DNA of 64,000 nt from an uncultured Methylococcaceae bacterium (GCA_903917345.1 CAIXAE010000023.1:1-64000); one strand, 5' to 3'. Positions 10,220 to 19,818 are shown, numbered from the stretch's first letter. Notes: generated by a model not told the origin, from the sequence alone. A program made the numbers and translations.

Positions 10220-12037
10220 TTACTGCCCACGCAGAAAGAATTTATCTAAATCTTGAGTTGATAATTCAATCCAAGTGGGTCTGCCATGATTGCATTGGCC
10301 GATGCGTTCGGTTTGTTCCATATCCCGCAATAAGGCATTCATTTCATCAATACTCAAACGCCGATGTGCACGTATCGAACCATGACAAGCCATAGACGCT
10401 AAAATAGAGTTAGTATGTTCTTCAATGCGTTGACTGACACCATTAACCGCTAAATCAGCCAATACATCTCTCACTAACTGTTCTTTATCCACATTGCGTA
10501 ACAAAGCGGGTGATGCGCGGAGTATTAAGGCTTCAGGGCCAGAACGCGTAATCTCAAAACCAAGTTGCGTAAAAAACGCTTGTTCTTGCTCCGCTAAATC
10601 AGCTTCTGCTGCCGTTACATTGAGTTTAATAGGTAACAATAATGGCTGACTAGGGATAGCCCCTTCAGCATGTTGCTGCTTTAAGCGCTCATAAGTGACG
10701 CGTTCATGTGCCGCATGCGTATCCACTAAAATAATGCCAGTCGCTGTTTCCGCTAAGATATAAATATTGTGTAAATGCGCAATGGCGTAGCCCAATGGCG
10801 GGGTAACAGGTGCAGGATCAGGTGTTAAATCTTCGGTTGAGTAGGCCGGCGTTTCTTGATACAACTTTGCATAGGCTTTAATCGATTCACCAACAGAATA
10901 GGGTAATGAACTTTGCTGTGCCGGTCTTGGATTATAAGATGACTGTCTATTTAAACTCCCTCCCATACTAAACGAAGTCTGAGAGCTAGGCTCATATTCC
11001 AAAGTTTCTGCTTCTAAAACAGTAACCGTTTGCCCCGGTCTTACATCAGCTAGAGACCGATGCAATGCAGAGAATAAAAAATCATGCACTAAGCGTCCTT
11101 CTCTAAAGCGCACTTCTGTTTTAGCAGGATGCGCATTAACATCCACTAAAGTGGGATCTAACGTTAGATATAAAACAAAGACCGGATGTCTGCCATGGTA
11201 CAGCACATCTTGATACGCTTGCTTAACCGCATGGGACACTAACTTATCTTTAACAAGTCTGCCATTTACGTAAAAGAATTGCATGTCTTGTTGGCTACGC
11301 GAAAAGGTCGGTAAGCCTACCCAACCACTCAGTTGCAAGCCAGAGGCAGAATAATCGATAGTCACTGAATTTTTAATAAACTCGGGCCCGCAAATGTCTG
11401 CGACTCGCTGTTCTTGGGCAGATGCTTCGTGGGCTTGTCTTAGGTTTAAGACTTCTTTTTGATTATGCGTTAACACAAAACTGATATCAAAACGACTTAA
11501 AGCCATGCGCTTGATGAGTGTCTCAATATGGGCAAATTCGGTTTTTTCGGCTTTTAAAAACTTGCGTCTAGCCGGGGTGTTATAAAACAAATCTTGCACA
11601 TCCACTGTGGTACCTAAGGGATGCGGATCGGGTTGTGGGTCAAAGTTTTTTTCAGTACCATCGGCACATACAGACCAAGCGCATTCTGCATCAGCCGTGC
11701 GGGATATTAACGTCAGTCTGGCTACAGAACTGATACTAGGCAAAGCCTCGCCTCTAAACCCCATGCTAGCCACTTGTTCTAAATCTTGCAAACTAGCAAT
11801 CTTGCTGGTGGCATGTCTTGATAAAGCTAAAGGTAAATCTTCTTTATCAATGCCGCAACCATCATCCCTAATTTTAATTAATCGGGCTCCACCTTGTTCA
11901 ATATCAATAATAATTTGTTGTGCGCCGGCATCAAAACAGTTTTCGACTAATTCTTTAACCACAGAGGAAGGTCGTTCTACTACCTCGCCCGCGGCAATTT
12001 GGTTAACTAATTGAATAGGAAGTGAATGGATGCGCAT
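10220..12037 (-). CDS. mutL: DNA mismatch repair protein MutL
   Basis: IAAGEVVERPSSVVKELVENCFDAGA; DDGCGI; GFRGEALPSI; CNHGRPTWIEL. Confidence 0.97.
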   Translation of the reverse strand: MRIHSLPIQLVNQIAAGEVVERPSSVVKELVENCFDAGAQQIIIDIEQGGARLIKIRDDGCGIDKEDLPLALSRHATSKIASLQDLEQVASMGFRGEALPSISSVARLTLISRTADAECAWSVCADGTEKNFDPQPDPHPLGTTVDVQDLFYNTPARRKFLKAEKTEFAHIETLIKRMALSRFDISFVLTHNQKEVLNLRQAHEASAQEQRVADICGPEFIKNSVTIDYSASGLQLSGWVGLPTFSRSQQDMQFFYVNGRLVKDKLVSHAVKQAYQDVLYHGRHPVFVLYLTLDPTLVDVNAHPAKTEVRFREGRLVHDFLFSALHRSLADVRPGQTVTVLEAETLEYEPSSQTSFSMGGSLNRQSSYNPRPAQQSSLPYSVGESIKAYAKLYQETPAYSTEDLTPDPAPVTPPLGYAIAHLHNIYILAETATGIILVDTHAAHERVTYERLKQQHAEGAIPSQPLLLPIKLNVTAAEADLAEQEQAFFTQLGFEITRSGPEALILRASPALLRNVDKEQLVRDVLADLAVNGVSQRIEEHTNSILASMACHGSIRAHRRLSIDEMNALLRDMEQTERIGQCNHGRPTWIELSTQDLDKFFLRGQ

Positions 12038-12321
12038 GTGAGTGGAGATGTTTTAAATGATTGCGGAAATTATACCTTAGATATAAAAGCGCAATTGTCC
12101 AAAGCAAAAATTAGGGACTAAATTTAGCGGATTAAACCTAGTTATAAAACACGAGATCTTAGAGTGTGGGTAATTTTGCTTACAGTAACGGACTTTAACG
12201 ATTAAAAGTTGATTAGTTGCAAAGAGTTGCAGTCGGTACTGGTATAATGTCCGTCTTTGTCGCTTAGTTTAAACATCCAATGTTTTATGATGTTTGAATG
12301 ATATTTACCAGAGGTTTTTAG

Positions 12322-13638
12322 ATGTCTTTTGTTCAACTCGGCTTAATCGAGGAACTCCTTAAGGCGGTAGCTGATCAAGGCTATACCACGCCAACTCCCA
12401 TACAACAAAAAGCAATCCCGCTTATTATAGAAGGTAGGGATGTTTTAGCCGGTGCGCAAACCGGTACCGGTAAAACTGCTAGTTTTACTTTGCCTTTATT
12501 GCAGCGTTTAGTTGCTACTCATAATCCTGAGCAAAATCCACGTCGTGTCCGCGCTTTAATATTAGTGCCTACGCGGGAATTGGCGGCGCAAGTTTATGAG
12601 AATGTGCTGGCTTATAGCAAATACTTGCCCTTGCAGGTTCAATCTGTCGTCGGTGGTGCGAGTGTAGGCATGCAAACCCGTGACCTAAAACGCGGCTGTG
12701 ATATTATCGTGGCAACGCCAGGGCGCTTAATTGATCATGTTAATCAACGCCATATTAATCTATCCAATATAGAAGTCTTGGTGCTAGACGAAGCAGATAG
12801 AATGTTGGATATGGGCTTTATGCCGGATATTAAACAGATTATGACGCTGGCGCCTAAAAAGCGTCAAAGCTTATTGTTTTCTGCAACTGTGCCCAATGCG
12901 ATTAAATCTTTAGCTAGCCAGTTATTAAATAACCCCATAGAAGTCGAAGTGGCTAAGCAAAATGCGACGGCCGAAAATGTTACAGAGTTGGTGTACGGTA
13001 TTGGACGTGAGTATAAACGCGAATTAATCTCGTATTTGATTGGTAGTAATAATTGGAAACAAGTGCTGATTTTTGTGCGTACTAAGCACGGTGCTGATCG
13101 TCTTGAGAAACAACTAATAGAAGATGGCATCCGCACGGCAGCTTTGCATGGCGATAAAACTCAAGGTGCGCGTAATAAAGCCTTAGAACAGTTTAAAACC
13201 GGTAAAGTGTCCGCTTTAGTGGCGACAGATATTGCGGCGCGCGGTTTAGATATTGATGATTTACCGCATGTGATTAACTTTGATTTACCGCAAGTGCCAG
13301 AAGATTATATCCATCGTATTGGTCGTACCGGTAGAGCCGGATCAAGTGGCGCGGCTATCTCATTAGTGTGCCCAGAAGAAGCTTGGCAGTTAGTGGAAAT
13401 AGAAAAACTACTTAAACGTCACATTCCACGGGTAGAAGATACCGGCTATGAACCGGTGTCTTTAAAAGTGATGGATGCCCCTAAAAAGAATGCGCCTAGT
13501 GCTAATGGTAAAAAAGATTTTCGGCATACCAAAAAACCAGGGGCTAAGGCAGCAAAAGCGCCTGCTGGCAGAGGTGCTGGGGGTCAACGAGCGGATTCTA
13601 GAGGTAAAGGACGATCTAATTCTAGAGGTAAATCTTAA
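12322..13638 (+). CDS. rhlE: DEAD-box RNA helicase (RhlE-like)
   Basis: AGAQTGTGKTASF, PTRELAAQV, VLDEADRMLDMGF, SAT, HRIGRTGRAG; basic Gly/Ser-rich tail. Confidence 0.92.
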   Translation: MSFVQLGLIEELLKAVADQGYTTPTPIQQKAIPLIIEGRDVLAGAQTGTGKTASFTLPLLQRLVATHNPEQNPRRVRALILVPTRELAAQVYENVLAYSKYLPLQVQSVVGGASVGMQTRDLKRGCDIIVATPGRLIDHVNQRHINLSNIEVLVLDEADRMLDMGFMPDIKQIMTLAPKKRQSLLFSATVPNAIKSLASQLLNNPIEVEVAKQNATAENVTELVYGIGREYKRELISYLIGSNNWKQVLIFVRTKHGADRLEKQLIEDGIRTAALHGDKTQGARNKALEQFKTGKVSALVATDIAARGLDIDDLPHVINFDLPQVPEDYIHRIGRTGRAGSSGAAISLVCPEEAWQLVEIEKLLKRHIPRVEDTGYEPVSLKVMDAPKKNAPSANGKKDFRHTKKPGAKAAKAPAGRGAGGQRADSRGKGRSNSRGKS

Positions 13639-13676
13639 AACAAAACTGATTAATGTTGAGTTGTTGTTTTTAAACA

Positions 13677-13707
13677 CTCAGGCTTAATTAATAAGATTAA
13701 GCCTGAG
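13677..13707. terminator. Hairpin between the convergent rhlE and 13772-14467 ORFs (possible bidirectional terminator)
   Basis: CTCAGGCTTAAT-N7-ATTAAGCCTGAG, 12-bp stem; no long T tract. Confidence 0.45.
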
Positions 13708-13771
13708 ATTGTTAATAGTTACATCGTTAATCAAACAATCAGATGCTATGTCAAATAGGCGTAGATGTTTA

Positions 13772-14467
13772 TTAATTGCCAACGGCGACACTAATCACAT
13801 CACTCCATTGCCCCACTTGGGCATCGTGGTAATGGTAAATAGCCTTATATTTCCAAGCGGCACTGGTCCCTATAGGGGGCAAAGGTGAGGCATCTGGGGT
13901 ATTGGGTTCGGTGTTCATCGTCAGTAACACAAAATTAGCGCCATCACCGCGATCAACCCATATTTCAATAGCGGTAGCATCCCCTTTAGTCCAGACAATA
14001 GTGGGGTGCCCTGCGTTATTTTGTAAGCTTAAAATGGGTTTCCATGTAGAAGGATCAATCGGGCTATGCGTACCCACCAACCATAAGTCTTGGCCAATAG
14101 CCGCCGTATAGTTTTTGTTGGTTTTAATGCGCGCCACTAACTTAGATAAGCGCGGAATAATACCCGGCACAACGGCCGCAGGTGTCGGTAAAACTAATAA
14201 AGGCGCCACTGGCCATGCGGCAGTAGAAAAGCCAAGAACACCATCGCGTGATAGATTTTTATATTCAGTCCATGCTTGCCCATACGCTTGCATATCGAAC
14301 ATAGATTGGAGTGTGTATCTAAAGCTCAGTGCATCCGCTAAGACACCTGCGATATCCTCAGCGCTAATGGCGAGTACGGTTTGATATTGGGTTAGATTAT
14401 TGGCTAAATGATCTAGTAAGTCAGCTTTGCCGCTGTCATTAGTCGGCATATAGTAAGTCGTGCTCAT
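13772..14467 (-). CDS. Hypothetical protein, possible fibronectin-like C-terminal region
   Basis: 231 aa uninterrupted ORF; family not recognised. Confidence 0.5.
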   Translation of the reverse strand: MSTTYYMPTNDSGKADLLDHLANNLTQYQTVLAISAEDIAGVLADALSFRYTLQSMFDMQAYGQAWTEYKNLSRDGVLGFSTAAWPVAPLLVLPTPAAVVPGIIPRLSKLVARIKTNKNYTAAIGQDLWLVGTHSPIDPSTWKPILSLQNNAGHPTIVWTKGDATAIEIWVDRGDGANFVLLTMNTEPNTPDASPLPPIGTSAAWKYKAIYHYHDAQVGQWSDVISVAVGN

Positions 14468-14833
14468 CGGTAATATCCTTAGAAAAGGGGCGTGCTATAC
14501 AAGAGTGGGCAGCTTAAAAGAGATAAACTGCAAAGAGGTGCCCATGTTTCTAAGGCCTTACGATGCATCCAGCCGAACATAAATCGTAATAGTGACTAAC
14601 GAGCTCACTCTAACACGTTATTTAAGCTCTAGTGTTAATTATAATTCAACTCTGCGCTTTTAATGGTTAAGCTGATGATTCTAATGGGTGTGTTTGGAAG
14701 TTATTCCGTATCTTTGGAGGCTTGATAAAGTGGTTAGGGATACTTGAGAGACGTCTCTGCTACAACTTAAGGCGATTTGTGCTGTTTAGTATGGAGTCTC
14801 AACGACTCGTTAACACGGTTCCACACTCTGTTG

Positions 14834-14862
14834 ACACATCTCGCAACCTTTGCGAGATGTGT
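14834..14862. repeat. Perfect 13-bp-stem hairpin within repeat array A
   Basis: ACACATCTCGCAA-CCT-TTGCGAGATGTGT. Confidence 0.85.
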
Positions 14863-14929
14863 TGAGCATATCGCTACACGCCATAAGAATATGTCGGCTT
14901 AAATTGTATGATGGCGAGACCTGTCGCAA

Positions 14930-15055
14930 GGCTTGCTAACCCTGTCTCAGACTACTCGACACGTGTCAGCAATTGCTCAAACCTTGTCAACAGATGCTCG
15001 AGACATGACGTCAGAGGGTTGAACCGTGTTATGAGAGTCGAGACACGCTGTAAAA
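14930..15055. repeat. Degenerate ~21-bp tandem repeat array A
   Basis: Consecutive units of 20-22 bp: CCTGTCGCAAGGCTTGCTAAC / CCTGTCTCAGACTACTCGACA / CGTGTCAGCAATTGCTCAAAC / CTTGTCAACAGATGCTCGAGAC / ATGACGTCAGAGGGTTGAAC / CGTGTTATGAGAGTCGAGACA. Confidence 0.6.
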
Positions 15056-15102
15056 TAGTAATAGTTGGTGGGGCGGGGTCATCAATTAAAGTTAGTTTTG
15101 AA

Positions 15103-15555
15103 CTATTCTGAAGACTGATTGGCTCTTGATTTCTGTCCTAAATAATCGCAACATTGTTTCAAAATAGTACGAACAAAGGTTTTATCTGAAGCGCTTAGAT
15201 CAGATATCCAAGATGTAAAAATTAATGCATCGTCATCAGCCATTTTTGGTTGCTCGGCTAACAAGTCAGCCACGGTAACCAACAATAAATCCGCTAATTT
15301 CTCAAGTGTACCTAGTGAAGGCAAATGTTTGCCTCGCTCAAATCTAGATAACGTTTCTGGCTCAATGCCCATTTTTTCAGCTAATTGCGCCTGGGTTAGA
15401 CCAAGTTCTCGCCGCCGATTCGAAATGTTTTTTGATAAACGTACTCCTATCGATTCTTGCGTTGAACTTGCTTTGTCTAATGGTGAAGTGTCTTTATCGG
15501 TCATAAATGTCGTATTTAAATTCGACATATATAGTTGACCTAAAAATAGTTTCAT
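15103..15555 (-). CDS. XRE-family HTH transcriptional regulator
   Basis: ISNRRRELGLTQAQLAEKMGIEPETLSRFERGKHLPSLGTLEKLADLL. Confidence 0.88.
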   Translation of the reverse strand: MKLFLGQLYMSNLNTTFMTDKDTSPLDKASSTQESIGVRLSKNISNRRRELGLTQAQLAEKMGIEPETLSRFERGKHLPSLGTLEKLADLLLVTVADLLAEQPKMADDDALIFTSWISDLSASDKTFVRTILKQCCDYLGQKSRANQSSE

Positions 15556-15713
15556 GAAAGAATCTGATATGTTGTTTTAAGAAGCAACAAATTATGCTGA
15601 TAAGTTGTGATCTGGCTGAGCAAATATATATTGGCTACTTCTACCTATGTTTTGATAACAATCTAATTTAAATAGAAAAATTTACTGCAATAACCAATTA
15701 AAAAAGAGGATTC

Positions 15714-16481
15714 ATGAAGAAGGCAATATTAGTTGTATTAGTTTTACTTAATTCGCTATTAATTGGTTGTAGTGTTGTTAAAACACCAGAAATTTCGGCA
15801 GTTAATCAAGAAGAGGGACTACTCAATTTATCTTACAGATACAGATCGTATCAAGTCCCTAAAGTCAACGTGGATGAGGCACAAGGTAAAGCTTCTGTGC
15901 AATGCTCAAGATGGGGCTTTTTAGCAGGAACCCAAAATGAAGGCCAATCTACTACTTGTGTGGAATATACCCAAAATCAACAAAGTTGTTTAGAGAACGA
16001 AGTCTCAATTAGGTTTAAATGTGGTTTGAGTCTTGAACAAAAAGCGGCTAAAGAGGCTAAGCGTCAAGAACAATTAAAACAAGAAGCAGTTCGACAAGAG
16101 CAAGCTAATAAAGAGGCGGCGGCAAGATCAGCAAATAATAGAAAAGAAAATGTAGATAAGACGAGTTGGTGTGCTAGCTCAACATTAGCGATGTCCGTTT
16201 TAATGGGTAAATTAGGCGAGCAAGATCTTAAATCTAAATTTGAAGGTTACTCGTTGGTTATGGCTAAAACTTCAATGGAATTAGGCTCAAATATAGGGCT
16301 AACAAATAAAGAGTTAGTGGCTATCAACCAAAAAAATACCAAATTAGTAGCTAATGGGATGCGAGGTAAAACAGCAGTCGGTATGAATGATTATTTAAAT
16401 GAAAATGTACATATCTGCACCAATTTGATTAAAGCTGATGATGAAGTGCATACCTTAGTCCAAAAATATACCAACCAATAA
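15714..16481 (+). CDS. Putative lipoprotein
   Basis: MKKAILVVLVLLNSLLIGCSVV signal/lipobox; ends 18 bp before the radical SAM gene. Confidence 0.7.
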   Translation: MKKAILVVLVLLNSLLIGCSVVKTPEISAVNQEEGLLNLSYRYRSYQVPKVNVDEAQGKASVQCSRWGFLAGTQNEGQSTTCVEYTQNQQSCLENEVSIRFKCGLSLEQKAAKEAKRQEQLKQEAVRQEQANKEAAARSANNRKENVDKTSWCASSTLAMSVLMGKLGEQDLKSKFEGYSLVMAKTSMELGSNIGLTNKELVAINQKNTKLVANGMRGKTAVGMNDYLNENVHICTNLIKADDEVHTLVQKYTNQ

Positions 16482-16499
16482 CTAATAATCTTCATATTT

Positions 16500-18278
16500 A
16501 TGAACAATACTCTTCTAAAACCGGCTCCTTGGACCGCTTGGCGCACCTACAAAACAGCAGCTAAAGAAACGCGATCCATTATTGCTAATGAACGCGATCA
16601 TACCAAGGTCTTCTTAGATGACTTATCGGCTGAACTTTGGCATGCCATTGAAAAAGGCATCAGCTACCAAAACTTATACACCTTAGCTGAAGAACTAGAA
16701 GTTGCAGAAGAATTAGATGGCTTATTAACTGAGTTTAAAGAATTAGGTTTATTAGTTGATCCTGATCATAACGGAAACAATAAACCTTTACCTGTGCCAA
16801 CAGCAAAGCCACTTGAATTCGCTGACAATATAAAACCTGAAAATGATTTTCAGTACTGGGTAATGTCGCAAGGTTTTATGTATGCAACGCATTGGGAATT
16901 AACCTATCGCTGTAATGAGCGCTGCGTGCATTGTTACAATCCTGGTGCCGCACATTCTGATTTAGAGAAACCCAGTCGTGATAATAATGAATTATCAACC
17001 GAACAAGTCATTGCCAGTCTTAAACGCTTAGCGGAGGGCGGCGTTTTTAATCTTACTTTATCGGGTGGCGAAATCATGCTACGCAAAGATTTCTTTGAAA
17101 TCGTTGCGGCCGCACGTCAATTAGGTATGGCGGTAAATATCTATACCAATGGCTTAAAGTTAGATGAGGTGGCGATTAATCGGTTATGTGATTTGTGGCC
17201 CTCTACCGTTAGCTTCTCTATTTATAGCCATGTGCCTAAAGTGCATGATGATATAACACGCGTATCTGGTTCGTTTGATAAAACGATTAAGGCGCTTAAA
17301 ACCATGAATGAACGCGGTGTGCGTACTAGTCTAAAATCGGTGCAAATGTCACATACCTTAAAAAGTTATGCCGGCACCTTGGAGTTAGCCAAAGAATTAA
17401 ATGCCTCGCCAGAAACTGAGATTGGCTTAAGTCCAGGAATAGATGGTGCCATTGCCCCCATGTTAATGTCTACCTCAAATCCACAAGAACTCATTCTGGC
17501 AGCCATGACAGAGGGCTTCCCTATCTTTGTCGGCACCGAAGAAAATAACTACGGTGAATTTATCAAAGATCAAAAAGCCACGGTCTGTGGTGCGGGCTAT
17601 GCAGGTTTAAATTTTTCAGCAAACGGCTCAATTTATCCTTGTAATTCACTCACTATCAATTCTGGCAATTTGCATAACGATGACCCTTTAGATATATGGC
17701 ATTCAGCCTTAAGTCAACGCGCAAAAATAACAGAAGCTCAAAAAAGTAATTTAAAAGAAACTGAGAAAACCGTCGCCTTAAATGAAACCACTAAAAATCT
17801 TGCTGCATGGCAGGATGTAAGACTTGAAGATTACGAAGAATGTAGTACCCATTTGCGTTGTCGCTGGTGTACTAAATGTCCAGGTATGTCTTTAATGGAA
17901 ACCGGTAGAGCCTTAGCGCCCTCTACGACTAATTGTCGCACTGCCAATGCCCGCATGTTTGCCGCTTTATTATTAAGAAGCGGTGAAACGAAGGAGTCTG
18001 TGGCAATAGCTTTTAACTTAGCTAAAGACTATGGCTCACAACCACCCTCAGAACGTCCTGAAATACCAGAGCCTGCGCGTGGAAAAGCCAATCATCTTGA
18101 CCCAAGAACATCCCTAGAAAGTTTAAAAAAAGCGGATGAAACTGATCAATCACAAACTTACATAACATCCAATGGAGAAACATGGCTTAAATATGGTTCC
18201 AAGTGGAATGTGGAATCGTTAAAAGCCTTTGAGCCGATCAGAGCCCAATTTACATCTTTACAAATAAAGATGGACTAA
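16500..18278 (+). CDS. Radical SAM/SPASM peptide maturase with PqqD/RRE-like N-terminal region
   Basis: TYRCNERCVHCYNPG (CxxxCxxC), LTLSGGEIMLRKDF; C-terminal Cys clusters CGAGYAGLNFSANGSIYPCNSL and CSTHLRCRWCTKCPG; N-terminal VFLDDLSAELWHAIEKG...LLTEFKELGLLV resembles PqqD-like folds. Confidence 0.88.
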   Translation: MNNTLLKPAPWTAWRTYKTAAKETRSIIANERDHTKVFLDDLSAELWHAIEKGISYQNLYTLAEELEVAEELDGLLTEFKELGLLVDPDHNGNNKPLPVPTAKPLEFADNIKPENDFQYWVMSQGFMYATHWELTYRCNERCVHCYNPGAAHSDLEKPSRDNNELSTEQVIASLKRLAEGGVFNLTLSGGEIMLRKDFFEIVAAARQLGMAVNIYTNGLKLDEVAINRLCDLWPSTVSFSIYSHVPKVHDDITRVSGSFDKTIKALKTMNERGVRTSLKSVQMSHTLKSYAGTLELAKELNASPETEIGLSPGIDGAIAPMLMSTSNPQELILAAMTEGFPIFVGTEENNYGEFIKDQKATVCGAGYAGLNFSANGSIYPCNSLTINSGNLHNDDPLDIWHSALSQRAKITEAQKSNLKETEKTVALNETTKNLAAWQDVRLEDYEECSTHLRCRWCTKCPGMSLMETGRALAPSTTNCRTANARMFAALLLRSGETKESVAIAFNLAKDYGSQPPSERPEIPEPARGKANHLDPRTSLESLKKADETDQSQTYITSNGETWLKYGSKWNVESLKAFEPIRAQFTSLQIKMD

Positions 18279-18349
18279 ATTCTTTTGCTAAAAGCAAAGA
18301 GTACGGAAACACTCACCGTTTATTGAGTGATGTTTATGAGATTTATCAC

Positions 18350-18454
18350 ATGAAAAAATTAGGCGTTACAAAAGTAGTATCTGTAGAACGTAAACCTTTA
18401 ACTGGTTGCCCTTCTTCTCAAGAAGCTTTTTGCGGCATTAACTACAGAAGCTAA
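18350..18454 (+). CDS. Candidate RiPP precursor peptide, 34 aa (not in the supplied ORF track)
   Basis: ATG...TAA translates to MKKLGVTKVVSVERKPLTGCPSSQEAFCGINYRS; 71 bp after the radical SAM gene and just before a terminator. Confidence 0.6.
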   Translation: MKKLGVTKVVSVERKPLTGCPSSQEAFCGINYRS

Positions 18455-18463
18455 TACCTTTGT

Positions 18464-18492
18464 GAAGCGACCTGTGGGTCGCTTCATTTTTA
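18464..18492 (+). terminator. Rho-independent terminator after the candidate precursor peptide
   Basis: GAAGCGACC-TGTG-GGTCGCTTC, 9-bp stem followed by ATTTTTAT. Confidence 0.8.
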
Positions 18493-18493
18493 T

Positions 18494-18733
18494 ATGTTTA
18501 TTATAAAAACTATTGAATATATGACATCCCAAGAAATAGAAAAAATAAATAAGCTTTCAAGATTACAAGGTAAAACGCAAATTTTGTTAAACGAGTGGGC
18601 TAATTATATGGCTGAGTATGTGGATACTAAAAATCCATCAGAAAAAGAAACGAAAATCTTATTTGATAAATGGAATTCTGTAAATGAACTGGTGCAACAA
18701 ATTGGTGTTGAATTGCAAAAAATGATCTCTTAA
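18494..18733 (+). CDS. Small hypothetical protein (start may be the internal ATG at 18521)
   Basis: 79 aa helical charged ORF within the candidate RiPP locus. Confidence 0.5.
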   Translation: MFIIKTIEYMTSQEIEKINKLSRLQGKTQILLNEWANYMAEYVDTKNPSEKETKILFDKWNSVNELVQQIGVELQKMIS

Positions 18734-18777
18734 TTAATTGGATATATTTTACTTTTGTTTATGACTATGCAGTAGTA

Positions 18778-19818
18778 ATGAATAATTTTTTAATTGCTTT
18801 ACCAAGTGGTATAGGTGATGCGATTCAAAGCCTTGTTGGCTTGTTTATAATTGACTCATATTATAAAGAAGCTACAAAAATTGCTTTAGTTGAACCTAAT
18901 ATAATTAACTTATTGTCAAAGCAGTTTCCAAAAATAAAGTTTGTATCGAATAGATCATTTAACTTCTTTGAACACAAGCAGCAGCATGATGTGCTAATAG
19001 ACTTCAATGGTTTACCTTGGTTAAGAGCTAAATTGCATCTTCATAAATTCAATAAAATCATTACACATACTTGTTTTATTGATAGCGCAATTATGGATGG
19101 TGCAGATTGTATTTATGTTAATGGCACTGCGGTAAAAAACAGTATTTTCTTTGATGCTAATGGTTATGAGCCAAAGCCGGCTTGGACGCTGTATGTCAAG
19201 ATGGCAATGTTGGCAGTGCCTGACGATGATGCGTGTGAATTACCGTTTACTACTCAGCCGTATTTAACGAATAAAAAATTACGTAAAAGAAGAAGTAATT
19301 GCTCAGGTAGATCTGTAATTGGAATATTTCCTGGAGGTGCTTCTAAAGATAAGCATTGGCCAATCAGTAAATATTTAATATTGATTGAATCATTTATAAG
19401 AACTGGCTTCGAAGTTCGCGTTTTTATTGGTAAGAAAGAATTATGTTATATGAAGCATTTTTCTCGAAAAGGTTGTGGTGTGGTGTTTAATAAGCGGATA
19501 GATAAATTAATCGAGCTGAATGCTGAATTGGACTTTGCAATAAGTAATGATACGGGGTTAATGCATATCATTGGGGCTTTAGGTATTGGTCTTTTAGGTA
19601 TTTTTCTTGATACTACTCCGCAGTCTTGGTTTACCTATAATGGAAATAACCAAGGATATATCACTAAAAAATATAGTAATTGTAGACGTTATCAGACATC
19701 TAGCTCAGTTTTTGATGTGTTCCGGTATGCCAAATTTTTATCACAAAGATCGATTACTTCGAGAGTTCGAAATAAGCAGTTTAAAAAACTAGGTCGAAAC
19801 ATAACGATTCGTTCTTAA
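18778..19818 (+). CDS. Glycosyltransferase family 9 (heptosyltransferase-like) protein
   Basis: ALPSGIGDAIQSL N-terminus; GIFPGGASKDKHWPISKY; ISNDTGLMHIIGALG. Confidence 0.75.
   Translation: MNNFLIALPSGIGDAIQSLVGLFIIDSYYKEATKIALVEPNIINLLSKQFPKIKFVSNRSFNFFEHKQQHDVLIDFNGLPWLRAKLHLHKFNKIITHTCFIDSAIMDGADCIYVNGTAVKNSIFFDANGYEPKPAWTLYVKMAMLAVPDDDACELPFTTQPYLTNKKLRKRRSNCSGRSVIGIFPGGASKDKHWPISKYLILIESFIRTGFEVRVFIGKKELCYMKHFSRKGCGVVFNKRIDKLIELNAELDFAISNDTGLMHIIGALGIGLLGIFLDTTPQSWFTYNGNNQGYITKKYSNCRRYQTSSSVFDVFRYAKFLSQRSITSRVRNKQFKKLGRNITIRS

Noticed and set aside
11607-12014. 135-aa plus-strand ORF antisense to mutL
   Set aside because: Shadow ORF inside conserved mutL with no recognisable domain.
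13462-13687. Overlapping ORFs at the rhlE 3' end (both strands)
   Set aside because: Alternative-frame translations of the low-complexity basic tail of the helicase; no independent support.
16500-18278. Radical SAM gene as pqqE of a PQQ operon
   Set aside because: No pqqB, pqqC or standalone pqqD nearby, and the neighbouring peptide lacks the Glu-x3-Tyr core of PqqA.
18350-18454. The short peptide as a methanobactin precursor (MbnA)
   Set aside because: No MbnB/MbnC-type genes are present and the CPSS...FCG pattern differs from known MbnA cores.
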